From Hirschia litorea (GTDB lineage: Bacteria > Pseudomonadota > Alphaproteobacteria > Caulobacterales > Hyphomonadaceae): a stretch of DNA of 64,000 nt. Location: contig NZ_JBHTBR010000002.1 in assembly GCF_042665075.1 (NCBI RefSeq), positions 1,178,001 to 1,242,000 of the forward strand. The letters are read 5' to 3'. Under the pieces are notes generated by a model, which did not search any database, was not told the origin of the DNA, and was given only the letters and a program-made list of their open reading frames with translations. Each line of letters starts with the position of its first letter. Position 1 is the first letter of the stretch. The position numbers were made by a program, and so were the translations under genes. Shown piece after piece: positions 1-9,839 of the stretch.

Positions 1-828
1 AAAGAACCAGAACAAGTGCTGGAACATGATTGGATCACCACCACCAGCAGGATCAAAGAACTGAGACCCGAAGTTACGGTCTGTCAGTAGCATTGTCAGC
101 GCAGCAGCAAGAACAGGAAGCGCAAGAACAAGAAGGAATGCAGTAATCAACAAAGCCCAAGCGAACAAAGGCATTTTGTGAATAGTCATACCCGGTGCGC
201 GCATGTTCAAGATTGTCACGATGAAGTTCACCGCACCCAAAATTGAAGAAATACCTGCAATGTGTAGAGACAGAATAAGGAGGTCCATAGATGAACCTGG
301 GTGGCCCATTGTGGAAAGCGGCGGATAGAGCACCCAACCACCACCAAAACCTTTAGAGCTTTCGCTCACACCCGGTACAAACATTGAAAGCAATGCAAGA
401 CCAAATGAGAAAGGCATCAGCCAGAAAGAAATATTGTTCATGCGTGGCATCGCCATATCCGGCGCACCAATCATGATTGGAACAAAGAAGTTACCAAAAC
501 CACCGATAAGCGCAGGCATAACCATGAAGAAGATCATCGTTAGACCGTGCATTGTCGTCACAACGTTATAGTTGTGCTGGTCACCCCAACCATCAACACC
601 TGTAAAGTATTGAACGCCCGGCTCCATAAGCTCCATGCGGATCATACCAGAAAGGCCAAATCCAATCACACCCGCAAACATTGCGAAGACAAGGTACATG
701 ATACCAATGTCTTTGTGGTTTGTTGAAAACAACCAACGTGCTGGAGACCAAACACTTGGCGCGCCAGTGTGATCACCATCATGGTGGTCTGCCACGGCTT
801 CTCTTTTAATTGTCGGTTCCGTCGTCAT
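1..828 (-). CDS. ctaD: Cytochrome c oxidase subunit I (CtaD), 3' part cut by window edge
   Basis: Catalytic heme-copper subunit of the aa3-type terminal oxidase in the inner membrane; reduces O2 to water and pumps protons. The first 276 codons are present. The translation carries the subunit I hallmarks STNHKDIG near residue 36, TMHGLTMIFF with a heme ligand His, and an NNISFWL segment. It stops at HLFWFF, just before the conserved GHPEVY copper site, so the stop codon lies outside the window. The ATG at 828 lies 23 bases downstream of the ctaC stop, so the two genes should be co-transcribed. Family assignment is secure; only the truncation limits it. Confidence 0.97.
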   Translation of the reverse strand, partial: MTTEPTIKREAVADHHDGDHTGAPSVWSPARWLFSTNHKDIGIMYLVFAMFAGVIGFGLSGMIRMELMEPGVQYFTGVDGWGDQHNYNVVTTMHGLTMIFFMVMPALIGGFGNFFVPIMIGAPDMAMPRMNNISFWLMPFSFGLALLSMFVPGVSESSKGFGGGWVLYPPLSTMGHPGSSMDLLILSLHIAGISSILGAVNFIVTILNMRAPGMTIHKMPLFAWALLITAFLLVLALPVLAAALTMLLTDRNFGSQFFDPAGGGDPIMFQHLFWFF

Positions 829-851
829 GGGACCTTAGCTCCTTCTATTCT

Positions 852-1778
852 TTATTGAGCCGAGGCCACACGCACGAGCTGTGCAGGGCGTGGGGCGACT
901 TGGTTGATGTAAGCTGTTGCTGCGTCGATATCATCGTACGCAAGGCGAAGCCATTCGTCATATTGCTCTTGAGGAACGATACGCATTTCGATTGGCATAA
1001 AGGCGTGGTCACGTCCGCAAAGCTCTGAACACTGGCCGTAATATGTTCCCACTTTTTCTGCTTTAAACCAAAGCTGGTTCAAACGCCCTGGAACAGCATC
1101 TGTTTTCAAACGGAAAGCAGGCATTGCCCATGAGTGGATCACATCAGAGGCTGCAAGGTTCATACGAATGTATTTGCCTTGCGGAAGAACCAATGGATTG
1201 TCAGTTGAAAGATTACGACGTGCACCCGGTGTAGAAGCGATATCCTCACCTGCAATCATGCGGGCATCAAATTCAACTACTTCTGTTTCGCCATCAGTGT
1301 TTTCAAAGTCGATCATGTAAGACCAGTACCACTGACGCCCGTAAGTTTTGATTGTAACCCAATCATCAGCAGCGATTTCTTGATACTCACCACTTTCAAG
1401 CTTTTGCTTTGTTGGCTCCACGTCCAATGTAAACAAGAGCGGAAACGAGAAAATCGCAATCGCAAATAAGATCAACACAGGTGCAATCGTCCAGATCACC
1501 TCAATCGCAGTATTGTGCGAGAATTTAGCAGGTGTTGGGTTTGCTTTCGCGTTGAATTTCAAAATCACCCAGCCAAGCAACAGCGTCACAAACACTGTGA
1601 TGATAGTAATAATCACCATCACATAGTTGTGAAAAAAGGTAACTTGTTCCGCAACAGCTGACGCTGCAGGCTGCGGGCCAATTGCCATTGGAGTTGGTTC
1701 ATTCGCAAGCGCAGAACCTGCGCCTACTAGAAGAGCACCTGCCATAGCAGCGCTCAATTTTAATCCGTGCAAACGCAT
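852..1778 (-). CDS. ctaC: Cytochrome c oxidase subunit II (CtaC)
   Basis: Accepts electrons from cytochrome c through its dinuclear CuA centre and passes them to subunit I. The 308-residue product starts with a signal peptide, then has two transmembrane helices and a periplasmic cupredoxin domain. The CuA loop CSELCGRDHAFMP is intact, with both Cys, the Glu, the His and the Met ligands, and WYWSY lies upstream. The open frame extends 24 codons further 5', but the ATG at 1778 is preceded by GGGAGA about 11 bases upstream and begins a good signal peptide, so I chose it. Lies directly upstream of ctaD on the same strand. Confidence 0.96.
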   Translation of the reverse strand: MRLHGLKLSAAMAGALLVGAGSALANEPTPMAIGPQPAASAVAEQVTFFHNYVMVIITIITVFVTLLLGWVILKFNAKANPTPAKFSHNTAIEVIWTIAPVLILFAIAIFSFPLLFTLDVEPTKQKLESGEYQEIAADDWVTIKTYGRQWYWSYMIDFENTDGETEVVEFDARMIAGEDIASTPGARRNLSTDNPLVLPQGKYIRMNLAASDVIHSWAMPAFRLKTDAVPGRLNQLWFKAEKVGTYYGQCSELCGRDHAFMPIEMRIVPQEQYDEWLRLAYDDIDAATAYINQVAPRPAQLVRVASAQ

Positions 1779-2365
1779 AGCTTTGCGCGTCTCCCTCAAT
1801 TCTTCACACGCGCCAAAACCGATTTCAACACGCAATTTCGTCAGGACCAATCAGAACTCGCGAAAATTTCTAGTGATACACCTAAAAACAATACGCTATT
1901 CGCTTATTTCCACCTTCGCTATCATGACCCCTTAGCCTTTGAAAAGTGAGCTAAGAGACAAAGCGACAGATTTTCGCCACTTTATGGCTGTAACCGCGCC
2001 TAAACTCAATGAAAATCACACATTTTTTCTCATGAGGCTTATTGCCGCGCCAGTGAAGAAACGCATTGATATACCTAACCATCCCCTCTTCGAGCCCTGT
2101 TTGCGAGCCGATTCGCTGCTTTAATCACCTCATCAAACTCCCAGCTAGGACTCTGCTCAAATTCCAAACTTCTCCCCTATTTCTATTGAATATTGCCTGA
2201 TACAGCCCTAACACTATGGTAAATAAGGACTCTTCATTGAGTCTCGTTGGAACCCTCCCATATTATCAGGGATACGCTTTGATAAATGCGGTGCATTGTA
2301 GACCAAACCTATTTATGCACGCGCATGTATTCAAATCTGAAACACAAAACGGACACCTATTTTTT
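1779..2365. other. Intergenic region between divergent ctaC and tldD
   Basis: About 590 bases without a supported gene. Short open frames of about 60 codons occur here, but they show no ribosome-binding site, no recognisable domain and atypical composition. The region must hold the divergent promoters of ctaC and tldD; I see no clear -35/-10 pair and no strong hairpin. Confidence 0.5.
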
Positions 2366-3760
2366 ATGTCAGACCTTTATGATCGTTCAGCCGCTTCAAA
2401 AATCCTAGATGACGCTCTTCACGGCGCAGATGACGGTGAGCTGTATGTTGAAACAGCACGATCTGAGAGCTTTGTCTTTGATGATGGCCGCTTAAAATCT
2501 GCCGCCTTCGACACAGGTAAAGGATTTGGTCTGCGTGTTGTATCTGGCGAAACAACAGGCTTTGCACACGCAAGTGAATTAACCGACGCAGCCATTCGCC
2601 GTGCTGCAGACGCTGCTTCCGCTGCCAAACAAGGTCGCCAAGGCACACTTGCATCGCCGCCAGCACCCGTTAATTCCCGTCTTTATGCTGACGTTGATCC
2701 AACAGCAGCACCAGACTTTGCAGCTAAAACAAGCTTGCTCGCAGAAATAGACGCATGGTGTCGCGCTCAAGATTCGCGTGTTGTGCAAGTCTCAGTTTCG
2801 CTTGCTGGATCACGTGCCGAAATTGAAATTATGCGCCAAGGCGGCGCAATTGTTTCCGAAGCCCGCCCCCTTGTGCGCCTCAATGTCTCCATCACAATGG
2901 AGCAATATGGCCGCCGGGAATCTGGAGGTGCTGGTGCAGGTGGCCGCGCTGCCTATGAAGAATGGATTCAACCCGCGCGCTGGAAAGCGCTTGCTCAACG
3001 CGCCATGAAAAAAGCAGCGGTCAACTTAGAATCCATCCCAGCGCCTGCGGGTGAAATGCCCGTCGTTCTTGGCCCAGGCTGGCCAGCTGTTCTATTACAT
3101 GAAGCAGTTGGGCATGGGCTGGAAGGAGACTTCAACCGTAAAGGGTCTTCAATCTACTCTGGCAAAATCGGTGAGCAAGTTGCAGCCAAAGGCGTTACAG
3201 TTGTGGATGACGGTACAATCCAAGACCGCCGCGGCTCCCTGTCTTTTGATGATGAAGGCACCCAAACGCAACGCAATGTGCTTATCGAAGACGGCATTTT
3301 GAAAGGCTATATGCAAGACCGTATGAATGCACGTCTTATGGGTGTTGAACCAACAGGCAATGGCCGCCGCGAGAGCTATGCATGTTCGCCTATGCCACGT
3401 ATGACAAACACCTTTATGACAGGTGGAAACCACGATCCAGAAGAAATGATCAAATCTGTCAAACGCGGTATTTGGGCCGTAGATTTTGGTGGCGGACAAG
3501 TTGATATCACAAACGGTCAGTTCGTTTTCCAATGTACTGAAGCCTACATGATTGAAGATGGCAAAGTTGGTGCGCCCGTTAAAAACGCAACCCTTATCGG
3601 GCATGGTCCAACAGTGCTGCAACACATCTCCATGATCGGAAATGACTTTGCACTCGATGATGGTGTCGGCACGTGCGGAAAAGCCGGACAATCCCTACCT
3701 GTGGGCGTTGGACAACCTAGCTTGAAAATTGATGCAATCACTGTTGGAGGTGCAGGTTAA
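2366..3760 (+). CDS. tldD: TldD metalloprotease subunit
   Basis: TldD is the catalytic subunit of the TldD/TldE heterodimeric zinc protease, which in enterobacteria matures microcin B17 and degrades unfolded peptides. The 464-residue product aligns by eye with E. coli TldD throughout, including HEAVGHGLEGDFNR with the HExxxH zinc motif near residue 250, RRGSLSFDDEGT, a TGNGRRESYA block and a C-terminal CGKAGQSLPVGVGQP. The reading frame is open 50 codons further upstream, but homology begins at MSDLYDRSA, so the ATG at 2366 is preferred although its ribosome-binding site is weak. Its partner TldE is encoded at 16996-18336 on the other strand. Confidence 0.95.
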   Translation: MSDLYDRSAASKILDDALHGADDGELYVETARSESFVFDDGRLKSAAFDTGKGFGLRVVSGETTGFAHASELTDAAIRRAADAASAAKQGRQGTLASPPAPVNSRLYADVDPTAAPDFAAKTSLLAEIDAWCRAQDSRVVQVSVSLAGSRAEIEIMRQGGAIVSEARPLVRLNVSITMEQYGRRESGGAGAGGRAAYEEWIQPARWKALAQRAMKKAAVNLESIPAPAGEMPVVLGPGWPAVLLHEAVGHGLEGDFNRKGSSIYSGKIGEQVAAKGVTVVDDGTIQDRRGSLSFDDEGTQTQRNVLIEDGILKGYMQDRMNARLMGVEPTGNGRRESYACSPMPRMTNTFMTGGNHDPEEMIKSVKRGIWAVDFGGGQVDITNGQFVFQCTEAYMIEDGKVGAPVKNATLIGHGPTVLQHISMIGNDFALDDGVGTCGKAGQSLPVGVGQPSLKIDAITVGGAG

Positions 3761-3857
3761 ACCTGCCCCCAAAACAGCCTTTATGCCAAATCAATTTGCG
3801 TTAACCAATGATACTCTTTAAAAGCGTCCCTCGACTGTTTTATGGAGTAGATTAATT

Positions 3858-4235
3858 GTGTTTGGATTATTAAAAAAACTGTCTGGCCAAAGTGCTTCAG
3901 CAACAGAAACAATTGACGTTGCAGAAGCACGAGAGCGCAGCAAGCAAGGCATGACATTTATAGATGTCAGAACGCCAGCTGAATGGTCACAAACGGGCCT
4001 CCCTTCTCGCGCACTCGCTATATCCCTACTGGATGGATCTTTCATCAGCAAAGTAGAAGATGCCGTCAACGCAGATAAAACGGCTCCAATATTAGTGATC
4101 TGCCGCACTGGTGCCCGCTCTGCTCAAGCTTGCAAAGTCCTTCGCAAAGCAGGCTTCACTCATCCTATTAATGTGAAAGGCGGTATATTAGCTTGGCAGC
4201 TCGCAAACCTGCCTAAGAAACCCTTGCGCGGCTAA
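3858..4235 (+). CDS. Rhodanese-like domain protein
   Basis: A single-domain rhodanese of 125 residues, probably cytoplasmic. The rhodanese fold is recognisable from FIDVRTPAEW near residue 34, the active-site loop CRTGARS near residue 90 with the persulfide-forming Cys, and the C-terminal VKGGILAW. Such proteins move sulfane sulfur, but substrate and partner cannot be told from sequence. The start is GTG, with GGAG ten bases upstream. It is followed by a strong bidirectional terminator and is not obviously in an operon with tldD, which ends about 100 bases before it. Confidence 0.88.
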   Translation: MFGLLKKLSGQSASATETIDVAEARERSKQGMTFIDVRTPAEWSQTGLPSRALAISLLDGSFISKVEDAVNADKTAPILVICRTGARSAQACKVLRKAGFTHPINVKGGILAWQLANLPKKPLRG

Positions 4236-4255
4236 TCCGTTTCAGCACACACACA

Positions 4256-4287
4256 AAAAAGGCGGCCCCGTTAAGAGCCGCCTTTTT
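4256..4287. terminator. Bidirectional rho-independent terminator
   Basis: GGCGGC (4261-4266) pairs with GCCGCC (4277-4282), extended by five A and five T on the outer sides, loop of ten bases. It serves the convergent rhodanese and peptide transporter genes. Confidence 0.9.
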
Positions 4288-4309
4288 ATATCTCAGTAAA
4301 TATGAAAGT

Positions 4310-6067
4310 TTAAGCGTCTTCCCCATGCGCCAGTTGGCTTTCAACTTTTTCACGCATCCACTTTTTCACAAGCGGTGCCATGGCCAACATAGCCACACCA
4401 ATGCCCATACCGACATAAGCAAGTTTTGTATAAACAAGCTCATAAGTCGCTTTGGCTGAAACAGCATCCACCATTTGCCCACCAATGGTTTCAACACCCG
4501 CCATTGTAGAGATCACACCCGCAAGTGAGTTTGAAAGACCTGTATAGAGGAACCACACACTCATCGCGAGCGCGGCTGCAGCTTGAGGTGCCATTTTGGT
4601 GGTCGCAGAAAGTCCAACAGGAGATAAAAATAACTCCCCCATTGTGTGTACCCAGTACACAAGGAAGATAAAGACAACGGCTGTCATCGCGCCTTCACCT
4701 GACATTTTCATACCTGCAACCAAGGCCAAAAAGCCTAGCGCAACCAAGAAAACACCGATCGCAAATTTTACAGGTGTTGAAGGCTCTAGCTTACGCTTTG
4801 CCAAGAAAACCCACATCCATGCAACCAATGGCGCAAACAAGAAGATGTAACCTGCGTTCAAAGACTGGAATACCGGCGCAGGCACACTCCAGCCGAAGAT
4901 CGTACGATCAACAAGGCGGTCGGTAAACAAGTTCAGAGATGATGCAGCTTGTTCAAACAATGACCAGAACGGAATTTGAGCAAGGGCAAAATACATCACC
5001 GCAAGCATACCACTTCGCTCTCCACCTTTCAGTTTTAAGAAAGCATAAGCCAGCAAGGCCACGAAAGTCACAATACCGATAATACCCATTAACGGCGCGG
5101 CAATCTCTGCATGCTTGATAAGCCAGATTGCGAATATTGAGATCAAAATAGCACTTGCATAGCAAAGCATTTCAACATTGATCGGGCCAAAGACAGATTG
5201 CTTCAGCTTTTCTTGTGATGGTGCTTCGCCTTTATTATCTAGCCAACCTTTAAAACCCACAAAAGTGACAAGTCCCAGCAGCATCCCAAATCCGGCAAGC
5301 CCGAAACCATAGTTCCAGCCATATACAATACCCAGAATACCACACGCGAAAGATGCCAAAAATGATCCTAGATTGATCCCCATATAGAAAATCGTAAATC
5401 CAGAATCACGACGCACATCGCCAACGCCATATAGCTCACCCACAATCGCGGAAATATTTGGCTTCAAGAAAGCCACACCCGCAATAATAACCGCAAGTGA
5501 AAGATAGAGTATGTTCACATACAAATCTTCTTGAATAACAGCAGTCGTATAGTCTTCTTTCGCTATATTCTCAGACAAGCCCACATTCGCAGGCTCAGCA
5601 ATAATCATATTTGCTCCGCCTTCACCATATGAGATGTTAGAACGGCCTGTCTCGGACTGAATATATGGTACAGCATCACCGCCGCGACCATCCAATTTCA
5701 ATTCATACTCCTGACCGGAATATGTCATGATCTGCTTGGAGCCATTGCCTTCAAACGCCATCCCAAAGTGACCGAGCGTCAATAATACGGCACCAAATAT
5801 GATCGCTTTGCGTTGTCCTAAATAGCGGTCAGCAAGAATACCGCCCACAATCCCCATCACATAAACAAGGGATACATACGCCCCATAAATCAATGATGAT
5901 TTGTGATCTGAGAACAAAAAATGCTGCGTAAGATACAAGATAAGCAGACCACGCATCCCATAATAGGAAAAGCGTTCCCACATCTCAGCAAAGAACAATA
6001 CAAATAGGCCTCGCGGATGACCTAAAATGGTCTTCTCCTGCGAATCTTCGATAGTAATTTCAGTCAT
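4310..6067 (-). CDS. Proton-dependent oligopeptide transporter (POT/PTR family)
   Basis: Inner-membrane MFS-type symporter importing di- and tripeptides with protons. The 585-residue product shows the POT signatures EMWERFSYYG near residue 28 (ExxERFxYY) and FYMGINLGSFLAS, plus at least twelve hydrophobic segments. A non-membrane insert of roughly 80 residues around residues 110-190, rich in Gly, Asn and Glu, separates early helices and is larger than in E. coli DtpA; it probably faces the periplasm. The frame opens 15 codons further 5', but the ATG at 6067 follows GGGGGCGA and matches family starts. Expressed as a single gene. Confidence 0.92.
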   Translation of the reverse strand: MTEITIEDSQEKTILGHPRGLFVLFFAEMWERFSYYGMRGLLILYLTQHFLFSDHKSSLIYGAYVSLVYVMGIVGGILADRYLGQRKAIIFGAVLLTLGHFGMAFEGNGSKQIMTYSGQEYELKLDGRGGDAVPYIQSETGRSNISYGEGGANMIIAEPANVGLSENIAKEDYTTAVIQEDLYVNILYLSLAVIIAGVAFLKPNISAIVGELYGVGDVRRDSGFTIFYMGINLGSFLASFACGILGIVYGWNYGFGLAGFGMLLGLVTFVGFKGWLDNKGEAPSQEKLKQSVFGPINVEMLCYASAILISIFAIWLIKHAEIAAPLMGIIGIVTFVALLAYAFLKLKGGERSGMLAVMYFALAQIPFWSLFEQAASSLNLFTDRLVDRTIFGWSVPAPVFQSLNAGYIFLFAPLVAWMWVFLAKRKLEPSTPVKFAIGVFLVALGFLALVAGMKMSGEGAMTAVVFIFLVYWVHTMGELFLSPVGLSATTKMAPQAAAALAMSVWFLYTGLSNSLAGVISTMAGVETIGGQMVDAVSAKATYELVYTKLAYVGMGIGVAMLAMAPLVKKWMREKVESQLAHGEDA

Positions 6068-6284
6068 TTCGCCCCCGATGGCGTTAATTTTGATTAGCAG
6101 CAAGACAAGCACGCAAATCCGAGTTTCTCAAGCGATTTGAGTGCGCTCACCTGCAATCACCACATATAATTTACCTCTCAACACCCCACTTAAAGACATT
6201 TTCTTCCAAGAAATGTACGTTTTGAAAAATATGATAGCTAAAATTACATCATTTTGATGCTGACACCGCTTCGGTTTTACCCCG

Positions 6285-6315
6285 TTGAGCAAAATGCAAA
6301 AAAATATGCTATACT
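6285..6315 (+). promoter_or_regulatory. Possible sigma-70 type promoter
   Basis: TTGAGC (6285-6290) and TATACT (6310-6315) are separated by 19 bases and lie 30 bases before the ATG of the downstream protease gene. The spacer is long, so this is tentative. GGGGAG at 6336-6341 is a good ribosome-binding site. Confidence 0.35.
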
Positions 6316-6344
6316 GCTAAATAAAATCAAGAAATGGGGAGAAA

Positions 6345-7376
6345 ATGACTAAATTATCACCAGTATTCCGAACCTTTTTAGCAGTCTCGATGTGCCTGTC
6401 CCTTCATTGGTCCGCCAGTGCGTTCAACAAAACAGCCTCACCTGATGACATCGGCCCTGAGATCAGCCTGCAGCGCTCAAGCGACAATCTTTTCACGATG
6501 GAAGTCACTATTAATGGCTCACCTTCTGTGCCGATGATTGTCGACACCGCCGCCGCCATATCGGGCATACGTCCCGCCCTTTCACAGCAATTATCCCTCC
6601 CAGTATATACTAAAGAGCGTATCGTACACGGACTTGTAGCAAGCGAGTCAGCGAGTTCCGTGCATATTCAAAATATGGCGACGAGTATGCGTGAGTATGA
6701 AGGCCCCTCCATCATCATCAGCGATAGTGAAGCCATTAGCGATCCCTCTGTCATGGGCATTGTGGGCATGGATTTTCTATCAAATGACAAGGAAGAAAAT
6801 CGCTATCTATTGATCAACTTCTTAGACGGACACATCATTTCCGCCGACAAAATTCCAGATCTATTTCAAGGAAAAAACATTCGAAATTTACAATGGAATA
6901 AAGTGATAGACTTTGACCGAAACCTCATCTCATTCGAAGCGAAAATTTCAAAAATCAAAAGCACAGTCATTCTTGATACTGGCATCAACTTCACCGTCGC
7001 AAATGGAGAACTTGCACGCCAACTTCAAAAGCGCGGCAACTCCCTCGCAACAACAATAGTCACCGATGTACATGGTGAAGAGGACTCAATTCGCCATATC
7101 AATATCGGTGAAATCAAAACATCATATATGATTTGGTCGACTGCACGCGCTTTAGTTCACGACTCGCCCGCAATCGCTCATCTTAAATTGGATCAGACCC
7201 CCACGCTTTTGATGGGACTAAACCACCTAAAAAAGCTCGGCTTTATTCTGGATCGAAAAAAGAACAAGATTTCCTTTGTCGATGCACGAATGATGCGTGA
7301 AGAAGATCAATCTTGCACAGGATCACGCATTTCTTGTTCCGATGCGATGTGGAGTCATTTCAACTATAACCGCTAA
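6345..7376 (+). CDS. Exported tandem retropepsin-like aspartyl protease
   Basis: A 343-residue protein with an N-terminal signal peptide (cleavage probably after SASA near residue 26), so periplasmic or surface-located. Two retropepsin-like halves are visible: the first around residues 40-165 with IVDTAAAISG (Asp67), the second around residues 185-320 with ILDTGINFTV (Asp211) and the later LLMGLNHLKKLGF, typical of the aspartyl_protease_2 family. Each half supplies one Asp, as in two-domain aspartic proteases; the first has DTA rather than DTG/DSG. Two Cys near the C-terminus could form a disulfide. Substrate unknown. Confidence 0.75.
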   Translation: MTKLSPVFRTFLAVSMCLSLHWSASAFNKTASPDDIGPEISLQRSSDNLFTMEVTINGSPSVPMIVDTAAAISGIRPALSQQLSLPVYTKERIVHGLVASESASSVHIQNMATSMREYEGPSIIISDSEAISDPSVMGIVGMDFLSNDKEENRYLLINFLDGHIISADKIPDLFQGKNIRNLQWNKVIDFDRNLISFEAKISKIKSTVILDTGINFTVANGELARQLQKRGNSLATTIVTDVHGEEDSIRHINIGEIKTSYMIWSTARALVHDSPAIAHLKLDQTPTLLMGLNHLKKLGFILDRKKNKISFVDARMMREEDQSCTGSRISCSDAMWSHFNYNR

Positions 7377-7381
7377 GCGCG

Positions 7382-8758
7382 CTAGTAAACATAGTCCACA
7401 AACGCTTTAGAAAGGTCGCGATTCCATTCGCCATGATATTTCTTCAGCATACGTTGCGCTGGGTTTTCACCTGTTTCAGCAATCAAATCCAGATCACGCA
7501 AAAACCCTGTTTCATCATCGCCAGATGTGGACAGTTTTGCACGACGTTTTAGGCCAGCACGTGAAAGCGCAAGCACATCCTTGGCCACATCTTGCAAAGT
7601 AGCGTTCCCGATTGGCGATTGCAGCCCCATCACGGGCGCACACAAGCGCATGCTTTCGCGTTCTGCAGCGCTCCAGCCTTTAACCAGCTCCCAAGCATCA
7701 TCAAGGCTTTGCTGATCGTAAAGCAGCCCAACCCAGAATGCAGGCAGCGCACAGATTTGCCCCCAAGGACCAGAATCTGCACCACGCATTTCAAGAAATT
7801 GTTTCAAGCGCACTTCAGGAAACAAAGTCGACATGTGATCATCAAAATCATCCATTGTCGGCTTATCACCAGGCACAACATCCAGCTTGCCCTCTAAAAA
7901 GTCTCGGAATGATTTACCCGATGCATCCAGATATTGATTGTTTCTGCGTACAAAATACATTGGCGTATCGAGCACATAATCAACATAGCGCTCAAACCCA
8001 TACCCTTCTTCAAAGGCAAATGGCAGCATGCCTGTACGGTCTGGATCAGTGTCAGACCACACATGCGCACGATAAGACTGAAAGCCATTTGTGCGCCCTT
8101 CTGCAAATGGAGAGTTAGCAAATAAAGCTGTTGCTATCGGTTGAAGCGCCAAAGACACGCGCATTTTCTGCACCATGTCAGCCTCAGAGCTATAATCTAA
8201 ATTGGTTTGAACCGTACACGAACGAAACATCATTTGACGTCCCAAGCGGCCAACTTTCGCCATGTAATCACGCATGATTTTATAGCGCCCCTTAGGCATC
8301 ATCGGCGTTTCTTCCAAAGACCATATCGGAGAAAAGCCAAGCCCTAAAAACGCGATCCCGATTTCATCGGCAATCTCGCGCACTTCTTTGAGGTGCACGC
8401 CCACTTCATTACATGTCTGGTGAATGTGCTCTAGCGGCGCACCCGATAGTTCTAGCTGACCACCCGGCTCAAGGCTCACTGATGCCCCATCTTTTTTAAG
8501 GCCAATAATACGACCCTCTTCTTCAATTGGTTCCCAATTAAAGCGATCGCGCAAACCTTCCAACATGGCACGAATAGACGCCTTTCCCTCATAGGGGACG
8601 GGTCGATTACCATCTGTTAGAAAGCCAAATTTTTCGTGTTCTGTCCCAATCCGCCATTCTTCGCGCGGCTTACAGCCTGCTGCAATGTGGGCAATCAATT
8701 GGTCTTTCGATTCAATACGGGGCGCATTCGCGTCAATCGGTTTGGTTGGCGTAGACAT
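7382..8758 (-). CDS. gshA: Glutamate-cysteine ligase, plant/alphaproteobacterial type
   Basis: Catalyses the first, ATP-dependent step of glutathione synthesis. The 458-residue product belongs to the GCS2-like class found in plants and alphaproteobacteria, recognisable from RIGTEHEKFGF near residue 37, DGASVSLEPGGQLELSG, TCTVQTNLDYSSE-like sequence near residue 180 and MRGADSGPWG. It follows rsmE and ubiA, a gene neighbourhood common in alphaproteobacteria. About 230 bases separate it from rsmE, so it may have its own promoter. Starts with ATG at 8758; full length for the family. Confidence 0.94.
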   Translation of the reverse strand: MSTPTKPIDANAPRIESKDQLIAHIAAGCKPREEWRIGTEHEKFGFLTDGNRPVPYEGKASIRAMLEGLRDRFNWEPIEEEGRIIGLKKDGASVSLEPGGQLELSGAPLEHIHQTCNEVGVHLKEVREIADEIGIAFLGLGFSPIWSLEETPMMPKGRYKIMRDYMAKVGRLGRQMMFRSCTVQTNLDYSSEADMVQKMRVSLALQPIATALFANSPFAEGRTNGFQSYRAHVWSDTDPDRTGMLPFAFEEGYGFERYVDYVLDTPMYFVRRNNQYLDASGKSFRDFLEGKLDVVPGDKPTMDDFDDHMSTLFPEVRLKQFLEMRGADSGPWGQICALPAFWVGLLYDQQSLDDAWELVKGWSAAERESMRLCAPVMGLQSPIGNATLQDVAKDVLALSRAGLKRRAKLSTSGDDETGFLRDLDLIAETGENPAQRMLKKYHGEWNRDLSKAFVDYVY

Positions 8759-8991
8759 AAAAGCACCCCTGCTTATTTAATCCGCTCTTAGCGGCTATTG
8801 AATATGTAGTCAGTCCCAGATAGGTAGCTTCCGCATAGAAACCAAGTCGTAATTGCCAAAATCACGTTTAATTTACCTACAGCTTTTGGCGCACCTTTTG
8901 AAATCCAAGATAAAAAACTCAGGATAATCAGTAACGACATCCTTAAATCTCGCTAGTTATAGTGTGCATAAGCACCACCTATAATAGCACT

Positions 8992-9756
8992 CTACCGCCA
9001 GTCTCCCCGTGCTGCCTGCCATAAAGTCAAGGCAGAAACGGCAGCGGTTTCAGCGCGTAAGATTCGCGGCCCCAAAGTTACAGGCACTACATAAGACTGT
9101 TGGCGTAAGTATTTGCGCTCTTCGGGTGAAAACCCACCCTCAGGACCAATTAATATGGCCGCCAAGCCATCTTCTAATTCTGATATAGCTTCCAGCATGG
9201 GTTTTGCCCGCCCCTCATTGCCACCCCAATCTTGGGCAGGGTCATCTCCTGCTTCATCGCAAAAGACCAATCGGCGGTCAGAGTCCCATTTGCCAAGCAC
9301 TTCAAGCAATTGTTTTGCATCTTGCACCAATGGCAAATCCAAGCGCTCGGTTTGTTCAGCAGCTTCTTCAACAATTTTTTCAAGACGAGAAACGCGCACC
9401 GTACTTGATTGCGTGCGCTTAGTGATTACGGGCTGGATCATGGTCACGCCAAGCTCTGTAGCTTTTTCAACAACAAAATCAGTGCAAGTCTTTTTCAATG
9501 GTGCAAATAGCAATTGCAAATCACCCATAAGTTTTTGCGGGTGAATAAGCTCCTCTAGTCTCAAAAAACCTGCCGATCGCATAGCTTCGGTGACAACTGC
9601 GCGCCATTCTCCATCACGTCCGTTGAAAACCCGAACCGAGTCATCTTTTGCCAATCGCAAAACGCGAAAAAGGTAATTGGCCTGCTCAGAGGTCAATGCG
9701 AGGGGTGCGCCAAGTGCCAAGTCGGACTTGACGAAAAGTCGTGGGATCGTGCTCAT
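8992..9756 (-). CDS. rsmE: 16S rRNA (uracil1498-N3)-methyltransferase
   Basis: SPOUT-class methyltransferase that methylates U1498 in the decoding region of 16S rRNA using S-adenosylmethionine. The 254-residue product has an N-terminal PUA-like RNA-binding domain (FNGRDGEW near residue 44) and a C-terminal knotted SPOUT domain with the family signatures KATELGV, IGPEGGFSPEE and LGPRILRAETA. Divergent from ubiA, with 83 bases between the starts, which must hold both promoters. Full length. Confidence 0.95.
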   Translation of the reverse strand: MSTIPRLFVKSDLALGAPLALTSEQANYLFRVLRLAKDDSVRVFNGRDGEWRAVVTEAMRSAGFLRLEELIHPQKLMGDLQLLFAPLKKTCTDFVVEKATELGVTMIQPVITKRTQSSTVRVSRLEKIVEEAAEQTERLDLPLVQDAKQLLEVLGKWDSDRRLVFCDEAGDDPAQDWGGNEGRAKPMLEAISELEDGLAAILIGPEGGFSPEERKYLRQQSYVVPVTLGPRILRAETAAVSALTLWQAARGDWR

Positions 9757-9839
9757 AGGGCAATATATGAGCAGATTTGCTCAAAGGCTCAACACTCGTT
9801 TTAAGATCATCCGCAATTTGGATGTAGTTCAGGTCGAAT

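Noticed and set aside
1939..2124. Open frame of 61 codons between ctaC and tldD
   Set aside because: No ribosome-binding site, no recognisable domain, and it lies in a region expected to hold promoters.
2216..2365. N-terminal 50-codon extension of tldD
   Set aside because: The translated segment does not match TldD and family similarity begins at the Met encoded at 2366.
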